Of a DNA stretch of 64,000 nt, positions 10,116 to 18,323 are shown piece by piece. The DNA comes from Streptomyces sp. RerS4. GTDB lineage: Bacteria; Actinomycetota; Actinomycetes; Streptomycetales; Streptomycetaceae. The stretch's first letter is position 1; each line of letters opens with the position of its first letter. The notes beneath the pieces were generated by a model. That model was not told the DNA's origin and made no database searches. It saw nothing but the letters and a program-made list of their open reading frames with translations. Where the stretch lies: NCBI RefSeq assembly GCF_023515955.1, contig NZ_CP097322.1:2544001-2608000 (forward strand), read 5' to 3'. Made by a program: the position numbers and the translations under genes.

Positions 10116-11804
10116 TCAGGAGGCTTTGTAGTCCCTGCCCAGGGTCACCACGACGTCCGCGTTCACCGCGTTCTCGGCCTTCTTCACGGCCGTCTCCGCG
10201 ACGCCCAGCGTCTTGGCGACCTCGATCGCCCGGTCGCGCTGCGCGTCGTCCTGGTACGTGATCTGCGTCCCGGCGACCGTCCGGTCGGCCTTGCCGCCCT
10301 CGACCAGGCCGTAGCCGGCGTTGAGCAGCGCCGCCTTGGCCGCGACCTGCGTCTTCTCGTCCCCGCTGGCGTCCTTGAGGCCGACGCGGAGGGCGGCCCC
10401 GGGCTGCGCCGCCGTGAAGGAACCGCCGAGCAGCTCCTTGACCACCTTCTTGTTCGTCTCGTCGGTGAGCCCGCCGTCCGTCTTCACCGCGAGCAGTTCC
10501 GTGCGGTACGCGCCCACCTTGGCGTGCTCGCCGATCCGCGAGAGCAGGGCGCCGAGGTTCTGGGCGTCCAGGCCGGGGTCGAGGATCTGGCCCATGCTCT
10601 CGACGGTCGTGGCCGCCGCCTTCGGGTCGCCGGGGATCTTGCGCAGCACGGCGAGGAGCACCCTGCCGGTCCGCTCCAGCTGCCTGGCCTCCGGTTCGCC
10701 CGGGGCCCGGTGGGTGGCGTAGGCGACGGCCATCGCGCCGGTCAGGCTCTGCTTGGGGCCTTGTGCGACGGCCGGGGTCTTGGCCTGGTCGTCGGCGGGG
10801 ACGGCGGTGTCGGTGTCGGTCTCGACGCCGCCGACCAGGTCGACGAGGCGCTCCAGGAAGGGGGTGTCGAGGCGCCAGGTGCCGCCGATGTGGGTGCCGA
10901 GCACGGTGTCGAGGGATTCGCGGGTGCCGAGGGCGCCGGCGTCGACGGCCTTGCCGAGCGGGCTGCCGACGCCGTCCTGGCCGGGGACGTTCAGGTTGTT
11001 GGGCAGCAGGACGGTGGCGCCCTGGCGGGTGGTGACGTTGTCCACGAGGAGCGCGGTGGAGCTGCCGCCCCGCTTGGTGTTGCGCAGGTGGACGACGATC
11101 ATGTCGCGCTTCTGTTCGCCGGCCGTCGCCGCCGGGCCCTGCTTCGCTCCGGGGCCGTCGAGGAACGGCAGCTTGCCCGCGTACCAGAGGTAGCCGGCGC
11201 CGCCGACGACGAACAGGGCCAGGGTGACGACGAGGGCGACGCCCCGGTTGCGGCCGCGCCGGCGGGCCTCCTCGCGGCGCTCGGTGCGACTCTCGGTGAA
11301 GGCGAGCCAGTCGATGACCTCGGAGTCCTCGTCCGGCTGGTCGATGAAGGAGAACTGTTCGGTGCGGTAGTCGCGCTCCGTCGCCGGCTGCGGCCGGTCC
11401 CGTTCGGTCGGGAACTCCCGGCGCGGTTCGGGCACCGGGGCGGCGGCCGGCGGTTCGGGGTGGGGCGGTTGCGGCGCGGGGGCGGCCTGCTGCGGGATCC
11501 ACTGCTGGGCCTGTGCTTGGGCCTGGGCCTGGGCCTGGGCTTGGGCTTGGGCTTGGGCCTGTGGGTACGCGTACCCCTGGGCGGTGGTCTGGGGCGCCGT
11601 CTGGGGGTATTCGTAGGGCTGCTGGTACTGCTGCTGCGGGTTGCCGTACTCGTACGGCTGCTGTTGCGGCGGTTGCTGCTGTTGCTCGTACTGCTGATGC
11701 TGCGCGGGCGCGGGGGCGTAGACCGGTCTGCCGTACGGGTCGTAGCCGATGAGCTGCTGCCCCTGGTCGGCGTACGGGTCGTAAGGATCCTGTGGGTCGT
11801 TCAC
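10116..11804 (-). CDS. LCP/LytR_C family wall glycopolymer protein with QA repeat
   Basis: The 562-residue single-pass membrane protein has a cytoplasmic Gln/Tyr/Pro-rich N-terminus (1-150), a membrane helix near 188-207, a degenerate LytR-CpsA-Psr-like domain (about 235-400, with LVDLVGGVETD) and a LytR_C domain to the end. LCP enzymes transfer glycopolymers from lipid carriers to peptidoglycan. The Arg-Asp pair normally found after the core strands is not evident here: the equivalent place reads VLLPNNLNV. Position next to nadD matches S. coelicolor SCO2578, which I recall as the polydiglycosylphosphate transferase PdtA. Residues 82-100 form an uninterrupted Gln-Ala repeat. Confidence 0.8.
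   Translation of the reverse strand: MNDPQDPYDPYADQGQQLIGYDPYGRPVYAPAPAQHQQYEQQQQPPQQQPYEYGNPQQQYQQPYEYPQTAPQTTAQGYAYPQAQAQAQAQAQAQAQAQAQQWIPQQAAPAPQPPHPEPPAAAPVPEPRREFPTERDRPQPATERDYRTEQFSFIDQPDEDSEVIDWLAFTESRTERREEARRRGRNRGVALVVTLALFVVGGAGYLWYAGKLPFLDGPGAKQGPAATAGEQKRDMIVVHLRNTKRGGSSTALLVDNVTTRQGATVLLPNNLNVPGQDGVGSPLGKAVDAGALGTRESLDTVLGTHIGGTWRLDTPFLERLVDLVGGVETDTDTAVPADDQAKTPAVAQGPKQSLTGAMAVAYATHRAPGEPEARQLERTGRVLLAVLRKIPGDPKAAATTVESMGQILDPGLDAQNLGALLSRIGEHAKVGAYRTELLAVKTDGGLTDETNKKVVKELLGGSFTAAQPGAALRVGLKDASGDEKTQVAAKAALLNAGYGLVEGGKADRTVAGTQITYQDDAQRDRAIEVAKTLGVAETAVKKAENAVNADVVVTLGRDYKAS
11502..11561 (-). repeat. CAGGCC/CAAGCC hexanucleotide repeat encoding (QA)n
   Basis: About nine six-base units in frame encode alternating Gln-Ala inside the cytoplasmic arm of the LCP protein. 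The units alternate between two synonymous forms, so the tract is a coding microsatellite likely to vary in length between strains without breaking the frame. Confidence 0.8.
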
Positions 11805-11828
11805 CGCGGGCCCCTCTCTTCCGGAAGC

Positions 11829-12446
11829 TCAGGCGCCCCGGTACAGCTCACGCTTGTCGATGTAGCGCACCACGCCGTCGGGCACCAGGTACCAGACGGG
11901 ATCGCCCTCGGCCACGCGGGCGCGGCAGTCGGTGGAGGAGATCGCCAGCGCGGGGACCTCGACCAGGGAGACGCCGCCCTCGGGCAGGCCGTCGTCGGTG
12001 AGTACGTGGCCCGGCCGGGTCACTCCGATGAAGTGGGCGAGGGAGAACAGCTCGTCCGCGTTCCGCCAGGTCAGGATCTGGGCGAGGGCGTCGGCACCGG
12101 TGATGAAGAACAGGTCGGCGTCGTCGTTGAGCGCGCTCAGATCCCGCAGGGTGTCGATCGTGTAGGTGGGGCCGCCGCGGTCGATGTCGATGCGGCTCAC
12201 CGAGAACTGGGGGTTCGAGGCCGTGGCGATGACCGTCATCAGATAGCGGTCCTCGGCGGGCGACACGGCCCGCTGGGACTTCTGCCACGGTTCGCCCGTC
12301 GGTACGAACACCACCTCGTCGAGGTGGAAAAGGGCGGCCACCTCGCTGGCGGCCACCAGGTGTCCGTGGTGGATCGGGTCGAACGTCCCGCCCATCACGC
12401 CGAGCCGGCGCTTGACCGGGCCCGTAGGCATCTCCTGCTCTCCCAT
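11829..12446 (-). CDS. nadD: Nicotinate-nucleotide adenylyltransferase
   Basis: NadD joins nicotinate mononucleotide and ATP to nicotinate adenine dinucleotide in NAD synthesis. The 205-residue product has the nucleotidyltransferase signature [15 protein letters not shown], with HHGH as the (H/T)xGH motif, the family segment [11 protein letters not shown], and the C-terminal ISSTDCR (ISSTxxR) motif. The length is normal. ATG codons at 12446 and 12431 are both possible; the signature starts about 14 residues after the first. It leads a run of minus-strand genes (LCP protein, rsfS, phosphatase), only 24 bases before the LCP start. Confidence 0.96.
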   Translation of the reverse strand: MGEQEMPTGPVKRRLGVMGGTFDPIHHGHLVAASEVAALFHLDEVVFVPTGEPWQKSQRAVSPAEDRYLMTVIATASNPQFSVSRIDIDRGGPTYTIDTLRDLSALNDDADLFFITGADALAQILTWRNADELFSLAHFIGVTRPGHVLTDDGLPEGGVSLVEVPALAISSTDCRARVAEGDPVWYLVPDGVVRYIDKRELYRGA

Positions 12447-12532
12447 GAGCGCAGAGCCTACTGGCCCGGTGGCACGTGCACGGGGGGCGGACCCGAAAGG
12501 AGGGTTTCGCCACCGGGTCTTCCGCCGGGGTC

Positions 12533-12700
12533 CTAGCGGTCGCGGTTCAGACGCGTGGTCACCCAGAGCATCAGAAGCAGGATGACCAGCGCGCCGCCAC
12601 CGGTCAGGTACGGGTTCAGGCTGTCGTGGTTGCCGCCGTGCTGCCCGGCGCCCTCGGAGGCGAGAAGGACCAGGTTGTGGGCGGCGGTGGGGAGGCTCAT
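12533..12700 (-). CDS. Small membrane protein, function unknown
   Basis: The 55-residue product [17 protein letters not shown]... has a His/Gly-rich loop ([10 protein letters not shown]) and one strong membrane helix ([13 protein letters not shown], about 37-49) ending in a positive LNRDR tail. The compact frame, the fitting ATG at 12700 and its place before nadD support a real gene. I know of no function. The predicted topology is an outside N-terminus and a very short cytoplasmic tail. Confidence 0.65.
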   Translation of the reverse strand: MSLPTAAHNLVLLASEGAGQHGGNHDSLNPYLTGGGALVILLLMLWVTTRLNRDR

Positions 12701-12842
12701 CAGGCAGGTACCTATCGAGTCGGGGAGCGAGCGGAGACTTCGCTCACATCGTATGCGGGGGCCTGGGGCACGCTCACGCCGACTCAGGCGTTGGAGAGGA
12801 TAGACGCAACACGACACAGGGTCGATCAAGGGGGAGGGCGCT

Positions 12843-13970
12843 ATGGCGGACACCGGATTCGAGAAGGTACCGGCGCGGAACCGCAGGAGGTTCCCCGGTA
12901 TCTCCTCGCGGGCGTACGAACACCCGGCGGACCGCTCGGCGCTGGTGGCGCTGCGCAGGCTGGCCGGGTTCGACACGGTGTTCAAGACCCTGAGCGGGCT
13001 GGTCCCGGAGCGCAGCCTGCGGCTGCTGTTCCTGTCGGATTCGGTGCGCGTGGGCGAGACGCAGTTCCCCCACCTGCACGAGATGCTGCGGGACGCCTGC
13101 TACATCCTGGACCTGGAGAAGGTCCCCCAGATGTATGTGCAGCAGGATCCCAAGCCGAACGCCATGTGCATCGGGTTGGACGAGCCGATCATCGTGGTCA
13201 CGACCGGGTTGGTGGAGCTCCTCGACGAGGAGGAGATGCGGGCGGTGGTGGGCCACGAGGTGGGCCACGCCCTGTCGGGGCACTCCGTGTACCGCACCGT
13301 CCTGCTGTTCCTGACGTCGCTGGCGCTCAAGGTGGCGTGGATCCCGCTCGGCAATGTGGCGATCATGGCGATCGTCACGGCGCTGCGGGAGTGGTTCCGC
13401 AAGTCGGAGCTGTCCGCGGACCGGGCGGGGCTGCTGGTGGGGCAGGACGTCAACGCCTCGATGCGGGGGCTGATGAAGATCGCCGGCGGCAACCACCTGC
13501 ACGAGATGAACGTGGACGCGTTCCTGGCGCAGGCCGAGGAGTACGAGGAGAGCGGTGACCTGCGCGACTCGGTGCTGAAGATCCTCAACATGCTGCCCAG
13601 GACGCACCCCTTCACCACCGTGCGGGCCGCCGAGCTGAAGAAGTGGTCCCAGAACCGGGACTTCCAGCGGATCATGGACGGCCACTACCCGCGCCGGGAG
13701 GAGGACAAGGAGACCTCCGTGACCGACTCCTTCCGGCAGTCCGCCTCGCACTACGCGGAGTCGGTGCGCACCAGCAGGGATCCCCTGATGAAGCTGGTCG
13801 GTGACATCGCCGGTGGCGCGGGCGACCTGGGCGGCAGACTGCGCGACCGGTTCACCGGAGCGGGAACGGGAGCCGGGGCCGGGTCCGCGCCGGGCGGCAA
13901 GGACGGCACGGGCGGCACGGGCACGGGCGGCGACAGTCCGGGGGCCGCGGGGGCTACGGAGCGGGGCTGA
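12843..13970 (+). CDS. M48 family zinc metalloprotease
   Basis: HtpX/Ste24-related peptidase. The 375-residue product carries the zinc motif HEVGH (about residues 139-143, in VVGHEVGHALSGH) and the downstream third ligand in KSELSADRAGLL. Hydrophobic segments follow HEVGH (LLFLTSLALKVAWIPLGNVAIMAIVTAL), but there is no N-terminal membrane helix as in HtpX, so the catalytic domain may lie on the cytoplasmic face. The C-terminus is a Gly/Thr-rich low-complexity tail. A good GGGGGAGGG ribosome site precedes the ATG. Its 3' end overlaps the convergent gene at 13954 by 17 bases. Substrates are unknown. Confidence 0.9.
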   Translation: MADTGFEKVPARNRRRFPGISSRAYEHPADRSALVALRRLAGFDTVFKTLSGLVPERSLRLLFLSDSVRVGETQFPHLHEMLRDACYILDLEKVPQMYVQQDPKPNAMCIGLDEPIIVVTTGLVELLDEEEMRAVVGHEVGHALSGHSVYRTVLLFLTSLALKVAWIPLGNVAIMAIVTALREWFRKSELSADRAGLLVGQDVNASMRGLMKIAGGNHLHEMNVDAFLAQAEEYEESGDLRDSVLKILNMLPRTHPFTTVRAAELKKWSQNRDFQRIMDGHYPRREEDKETSVTDSFRQSASHYAESVRTSRDPLMKLVGDIAGGAGDLGGRLRDRFTGAGTGAGAGSAPGGKDGTGGTGTGGDSPGAAGATERG

Positions 13971-15168
13971 CGGAGGAGCCGGCCGCCGGCGGCGACGGCG
14001 TACGGGCGCTCGGCGGCGCGGACGGCGAGGCGGTGTGCTCCCCGGTCGTCGCCCCGGTCGGGGCCAGTACGCCGCACAGCCCGGCGGTGCGCCTGGGGTG
14101 GCCGCCCGCGTACGGGTCGCTCGCCGGCGGGCCGACGGTGGTGGGCGCGGCTCCGGCGAGGAGCGGCCGGAAGGCCGCCGACGGGTCGGCGGAGCAGGCC
14201 TGCGGCCCGGCTATCACGTAGGCGGTGACCAGCTCGGCGCGGCGGGCATTGAGGTCAGCCCGGTCGAAGCGCAGCCGCAGCTCGCGGCGGACGGTGAAGA
14301 GCGAGGCCCCGTCGGCGGCGGGCGCGCCGGAGGCCGGGCGCACGGCGTACACGAAGGTGTGGTCGCTCCTGACCTCCAGCACCTCCCCGTTCAGCTCCTC
14401 GACGGTGAGGGTGCCGTTGACCCGCACGCGCGAGTCGGCGACGACGGCGGTCTCCGGGTCGAAGCGGACGAGCCAGCCGGTGGCGGCGTACCGACCGTCG
14501 CCGGCGGGCGCGGCCATGCTCTCGTCGAACTGGCGGAGCTGGCCGGGGTCGAGCAGGACCCGCACGGGTCGGGAGGCGGTGGCGGACAGGACGTCCGGGT
14601 CCAGGGAGGACTGGACCAGGTAGTCCTTGGTGATGGTCAGCGCGGCGACGACCTGGCTCTCCGTGAAGTGGTGGGTGCGGCGCGCGGCCGGGAGGGTGAT
14701 GCCGGCCGCCCCGATCCGGTACTCGGCGGCGGGGCTGTTCGCGTAGAGGTCGACGGGCCGCCCGCCGGGGACGGTCTGGGTCGGGGCCAGGGGGACGACG
14801 GTGCTGACGAGCGGTTGCGCGGCGCCGTCGGCCGGTGGCGGCATGTAGGGGTTGCGCAGGCCCATGTAGACGGCGACCGCGAAGGCGGCGGCGATGAGCA
14901 GGACGAGGAGCAGGCCCTGTCGGGCGCCGCGGCTGGGGGTTCCCGTACCGCCGCGACCGGCGGTTCCGGAGCCCGACCAGAGGGAACGGCTGCGGACGGC
15001 GCGGGCGTGTTCGCCCATGCGTTCCTGGGCGGAGTACTCCTGGAGTCGGGCAGCGCGGACGAAGTCCTCGTCGAACACCACGGACCGGTACTCGTCCGGG
15101 CGCAGTTCGTCATCGCCCCCGCCCATACCGTCGGGGGTGCCGTTGGGTGGGTCTCCTGGAACGGCCAT
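13954..15168 (-). CDS. Single-pass membrane protein with [10 protein letters not shown] motif
   Basis: No named catalytic domain is visible. The 404-residue product starts with an acidic cytoplasmic part holding [20 protein letters not shown] (about residues 27-46), a membrane helix near 88-105 (GLLLVLLIAAAFAVAVYMGL), and a large extracytoplasmic part ending in a Ser/Pro/Thr-rich tail. The same motif occurs in the next gene upstream, so the two are probably ancient duplicates. In S. coelicolor the equivalent pair lies next to proA; I recall SCO2584 reported to contact Mre spore-wall proteins, so a wall-related role is a reasonable inference. Confidence 0.8.
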   Translation of the reverse strand: MAVPGDPPNGTPDGMGGGDDELRPDEYRSVVFDEDFVRAARLQEYSAQERMGEHARAVRSRSLWSGSGTAGRGGTGTPSRGARQGLLLVLLIAAAFAVAVYMGLRNPYMPPPADGAAQPLVSTVVPLAPTQTVPGGRPVDLYANSPAAEYRIGAAGITLPAARRTHHFTESQVVAALTITKDYLVQSSLDPDVLSATASRPVRVLLDPGQLRQFDESMAAPAGDGRYAATGWLVRFDPETAVVADSRVRVNGTLTVEELNGEVLEVRSDHTFVYAVRPASGAPAADGASLFTVRRELRLRFDRADLNARRAELVTAYVIAGPQACSADPSAAFRPLLAGAAPTTVGPPASDPYAGGHPRRTAGLCGVLAPTGATTGEHTASPSAPPSARTPSPPAAGSSVSPAP

Positions 15169-15236
15169 CGCTTCTCCCCGCTGTCCCCGCTTCAGAGAAG
15201 CCCCCAGCTCCGGCTCGGGCGCGTGGGGTCGTACTT

Positions 15237-15872
15237 TCAGGGTTGGCGGCCGACGGGGTACGTAAACGCGCCGACGCCGGTGACTTCCCTGAGCGGAGTA
15301 CTGGCGGGGGCGGGCGCGGGGTCCCTCTCACCGGCCGCGCTGCGGTAGACGGCGCTGAAGGCGAGGGCGACCATGCCGAGGCCCATCACGACGGCGAGCA
15401 CCCAGGCGACCGGGCGCAGCCAGGGTGAGCGGCCGCGGTAGGGGCGCAGGCTGCCGCCGTAGGCGCCGTACGGGCCTTCGGCATAGCCGTAGCCGTAGTG
15501 GCCGGCTTCCCAGCCGGGGTCGTCGAGTCCGTAGCCGTCGGCGGGACCGTAGTCGTCGTCCCCGGCCCAGCCGCCGGCGACGCGGGCGGCCTCGGCCTCC
15601 GCGCGGGCGCGGTCCGCGGCGCGCCGGCGTTCGGCCGCGCTCGGTTCATGGATCTCGGCGTTCCGGACGAAGTCCTCGTCGAACACCACGGAGGCGAAGT
15701 CCTGATCCGCGCCTCCGCGGTCGTCGTCGGGCTCCCCGTCGTCCGGGAACGGTTTGCCCCCCACGTCGTCCGGCACGAGACCAGCGTAGACCTGGGGGGC
15801 GGCTTTGGGCAGGGTGTGCGCCGGATCCGGCCACACGGTGTTCGTCTGGGGGTTACCGGATGTGACCGTCAC
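15237..15872 (-). CDS. Membrane protein with [11 protein letters not shown] motif, paired with the preceding gene
   Basis: The GTG start at 15872 gives a 211-residue product: an acidic linker, [21 protein letters not shown], an Ala/Arg helix, a Tyr/Gly-rich stretch (about [17 protein letters not shown]), one membrane helix ([19 protein letters not shown]) and a short outside tail. The start lies inside the last 20 bases of proA, so the two genes overlap and are probably cotranscribed. It shares the FDEDFVR motif and general topology with the protein at 13954-15168 but is much shorter outside the membrane. Synteny suggests the SCO2584-like protein of the Mre network; this is inference. Confidence 0.75.
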   Translation of the reverse strand: MTVTSGNPQTNTVWPDPAHTLPKAAPQVYAGLVPDDVGGKPFPDDGEPDDDRGGADQDFASVVFDEDFVRNAEIHEPSAAERRRAADRARAEAEAARVAGGWAGDDDYGPADGYGLDDPGWEAGHYGYGYAEGPYGAYGGSLRPYRGRSPWLRPVAWVLAVVMGLGMVALAFSAVYRSAAGERDPAPAPASTPLREVTGVGAFTYPVGRQP

Positions 15873-17136
15873 CGGTGACGATGTACTTGGTGGAGGTGAG
15901 CTCCGGGAGGCCCATGGGGCCCCTGGCATGCAGCTTCTGCGTGGAGATGCCGATCTCGGCGCCGAAGCCGAACTGGCCACCGTCCGTGAACCGGGTGGAG
16001 GCGTTCACGGCCACCGTGGTGGAGTCGACCAGCTGGGTGAAGCGGCGCGCGGCGGCCTGCGAGGTGGTGACGATCGCCTCGGTGTGGCCGGAGGTCCAGC
16101 GGCGGATGTGGGTGACGGCCTCGTCGAGGGAGTCCACGACGGCGGCGGCGATGTCGTAGGAGAGGTACTCGGCGGCCCAGTCCTCGTCGGTGGCGGGCAG
16201 GGCGGTGGCCTTGGTGCCCTCGGCGGCGGCGAGGACGCGCTCGTCGCCGTGGACGGTCACGCCGGCGGCGGCGAGCGCGTCGAGGGCGCGGGGCAGGAAG
16301 GCGTCGGCGATGTCGCGGTGGACGAGGAGGGTCTCGGCCGCGTTGCAGACGGAGGGCCGCTGTGCCTTGGAGTTGATGAGGATGTCCACGGCCATGTCGA
16401 GGTCGGCCTGGGCGTCGACGTAGACGTGGCAGTTGCCGGTACCGGTCTCGATGACCGGAACGATGGATTCCTCGACCACGGTCTTGATGAGCGAGGCTCC
16501 GCCGCGCGGAATGAGGACGTCGACGAGGCCGCGGGCGCGCATCAGCTCGCGGACGGAGTCGCGGGACTCGCCGGGGACGAGCTGGATCGCGTCGGCGGGC
16601 AGGCCGGCGGCCTCGACGGCGTCGCGGAGGATGGCGACGAGCGCGGTGTTGGAGGCGTAGGCGGAGGAGGAGCCGCGCAGCAGGACCGCGTTGCCGGACT
16701 TGAGGCAGAGGGCGGCGGCGTCGACGGTGACGTTGGGGCGGGCCTCGTAGATGATGCCGACGACGCCGAGCGGGACGCGGATCTGGCGGAGGTCGATGCC
16801 GTTGGGGAGGGTCGAGCCGCGGACGACCTCGCCGACGGGGTCGGGGAGGGCGGCGACGTCGCGGACGTCGGAGGCGATGGCGGCGACGCGCTCGGGGGTG
16901 AGGGTGAGGCGGTCGATGACGGTCTCGCTGGTGCCGGCGGCGCGGGCCTTGTCGGTGTCGACGGCGTTGGCGGCGACGATCTCGGCCGTACGGGCCTCCA
17001 GCGCGTCCGCGATGGCCAGCAGGGCCGTGTCCTTGGCGGACCGAGGGAGCGGCGCGATGGCTGCGGCGGCGGTCCGGGCGGCGGCCGCGGTGGCGAGGAC
17101 GGGCGAGGTGGCGGTGGCGTCGTCGAGCGAGGTCAT
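15853..17136 (-). CDS. proA: Gamma-glutamyl phosphate reductase
   Basis: ProA reduces gamma-glutamyl phosphate to glutamate semialdehyde, the second step of proline synthesis. The start [12 protein letters not shown] at 17136 gives 427 residues, normal for the family; the open frame continues upstream but only through repeat-rich intergenic DNA. The aldehyde-dehydrogenase fold is clear: [31 protein letters not shown], the catalytic cysteine region [15 protein letters not shown], and the C-terminal [22 protein letters not shown]. ProB is encoded about 1.2 kb upstream, separated by repeats and one small gene, so the two proline genes are not in one tight operon here. Confidence 0.97.
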   Translation of the reverse strand: MTSLDDATATSPVLATAAAARTAAAAIAPLPRSAKDTALLAIADALEARTAEIVAANAVDTDKARAAGTSETVIDRLTLTPERVAAIASDVRDVAALPDPVGEVVRGSTLPNGIDLRQIRVPLGVVGIIYEARPNVTVDAAALCLKSGNAVLLRGSSSAYASNTALVAILRDAVEAAGLPADAIQLVPGESRDSVRELMRARGLVDVLIPRGGASLIKTVVEESIVPVIETGTGNCHVYVDAQADLDMAVDILINSKAQRPSVCNAAETLLVHRDIADAFLPRALDALAAAGVTVHGDERVLAAAEGTKATALPATDEDWAAEYLSYDIAAAVVDSLDEAVTHIRRWTSGHTEAIVTTSQAAARRFTQLVDSTTVAVNASTRFTDGGQFGFGAEIGISTQKLHARGPMGLPELTSTKYIVTGDGHIR

Positions 17137-17267
17137 GCGGCCCAGGGTAATCCCCGCCCGCCCCCGCCCCACCGGGATTCCACCCCCCGAGACACCCCCG
17201 GCCCCGCCACGCCCACACCCAAGCCGAGCCGCCACCACCCGGCCCTGCCTCCCGCCCGGACCCCACG

Positions 17268-17331
17268 CCTCAAACGCCGGCCGGGCTGAACCCCTGGGGC
17301 TCCGCCCCAGACCCCGCGCCTCAAACGCCGG
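17268..17331. repeat. Paired CCTCAAACGCCGG intergenic repeat
   Basis: Two copies of CCTCAAACGCCGG (17268-17280 and 17319-17331) flank GGGGCTCCGCCCC, an inverted repeat. Both words are common in Streptomyces intergenic DNA. They lie upstream of proA and begin a repeat-rich gap. Confidence 0.7.
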
Positions 17332-17388
17332 CGAGGCTGGATGATGCCTCTCCCGCTTGCCGGCGATCCAGGCGCGGGCGCGGCCCCG

Positions 17389-17606
17389 CCTTTGAGCCCC
17401 GCCGACGTTCGAGGTGGCACGGACCCAGCCCCGCCCTTTGAGCCCCGCCGACGTTCGAGGCGGGCACGGACCCAGCCCCGCCATTCACCCCCGCCAACGT
17501 TCGAGGCGGGCACGAGCCCGGCCGCCTTTGAGCCCCGCCAACGTTCAAGGCGGGCACGGGCCCAGCCCCGCCTTTCAGCCGCGCCGGCGTTCGAGGCGGG
17601 AACGGT
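17389..17606. repeat. Five-unit hairpin repeat array (about 45-bp period)
   Basis: Five diverged units start near 17389, 17435, 17481, 17525 and 17571. Each contains CCCGCC(A/G)ACGTTCGAGGCGGG, which can fold into a small hairpin, followed by a GGCACGG-CCCAGCCCCGCC spacer. The array lies downstream of the small gene ending at 17831 (minus strand) and upstream of proA. The 17137-17830 gap holds this array and other repeats, and I see no credible gene in it. Transcript termination is the most likely effect; the units are too degenerate and contiguous for CRISPR. Confidence 0.8.
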
Positions 17607-17728
17607 GGAAGGGCGGGTAGGGGGCCGCACCGCGCAGCGGCAAACCCGACGACGGACCCCGGCCACGGCCCCGACCCCGCCCGGCAGGTCGACGGACGGA
17701 GTCCGGCGCAGCGGCGCGAAGCCGGGGA

Positions 17729-17807
17729 GGCCCGCCAGGGCCGAGCCGCGCGAGCGGCGCGTGAAGAAGGCGTGGCCCGCCAGGGCCGAGCCGCGCGAGC
17801 GGCGCGT
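17729..17807. repeat. 34-bp direct repeat, two copies
   Basis: A 34-base word beginning GGCCCGCCAGGGCCGAGC and ending GCGAGCGGCGCGT occurs at 17729-17762 and 17774-17807, 11 bases apart, just downstream of the small gene ending at 17831. Its internal GCCGCGCGAGCGGC is nearly palindromic. Confidence 0.8.
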
Positions 17808-17830
17808 CGAAAGGGCACAGCGCGGCGCGT

Positions 17831-18238
17831 CTAATAGGGATGCACGCCCACCGGGTGGGCTGGGGGTGGGCCGTAGCCCTCCGCTACTCGTTGGTGGTAG
17901 GTGGCGCGGTCGATGACCTCCAGGCCGACGATCTCCCACGGCGGGAGCTGCGCCGACGAGCGGTGTTCGCCCCACAGGCGCAGCGCGACGGCGGCGGCGT
18001 CGTGGAGGTCGCGGGCCTCCTCCCAGTACCGGATCTCCGCGTGGTCGTCGGCGTACCGGCTGGTGAGGAGGAAGGGGTGGTCGTGGGCCAGTTGTTCCAG
18101 TCCGCGTCGGACCTCGGACAGCGGAGCCGGCTTGCCGGACACGCTGAGGGTCACGTGCCAGAGCCGGGAGACGTCGGGGACGTGGCCCCGCCCCTCGCCA
18201 CCGTCCCCCGTGCCGACGCTGGTCAGCGCTCGTCTCAC
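17831..18238 (-). CDS. Conserved small protein, function unknown
   Basis: The 135-residue soluble product shows no motif I can name. It has an alternating strand/helix pattern: RLWHVTLSVSG, LSEVRRGLEQLAHDHPFLLTSRYADDHAEIRYWEEARDL, then AAAVALRLWGEHRSSAQLPPWEIVGLEVIDRATYHQR. This resembles a small alpha/beta (ferredoxin-like) fold. The first 20 residues are Gly-rich and may not be translated. It lies between proB and proA in the same direction, 85 bases after proB, so cotranscription with proB is likely before the repeat array. Confidence 0.75.
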   Translation of the reverse strand: MRRALTSVGTGDGGEGRGHVPDVSRLWHVTLSVSGKPAPLSEVRRGLEQLAHDHPFLLTSRYADDHAEIRYWEEARDLHDAAAVALRLWGEHRSSAQLPPWEIVGLEVIDRATYHQRVAEGYGPPPAHPVGVHPY

Positions 18239-18323
18239 CAGCCGCCTCCTGTCTGCGCTACGCGTGTCCGCCCCTCACAGTTGACCAGTCCCGAGCCCCG
18301 CGCGCGGGGGTTTTCCCGAATCC

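Noticed and set aside
9756..12536. A 926-codon plus-strand frame opposite rsfS, the LCP gene and nadD
   Set aside because: It crosses three well-supported minus-strand genes and shows low-complexity Gly/Leu/Val composition with no domain.
17389..17606. CRISPR array
   Set aside because: Units are contiguous and diverged with no unique spacers, and no cas gene is near.
17133..17975. Arg/Ala-rich proteins encoded in the proA-proB gap
   Set aside because: They are products of the tandem repeats in several frames, with no start site or conserved domain.
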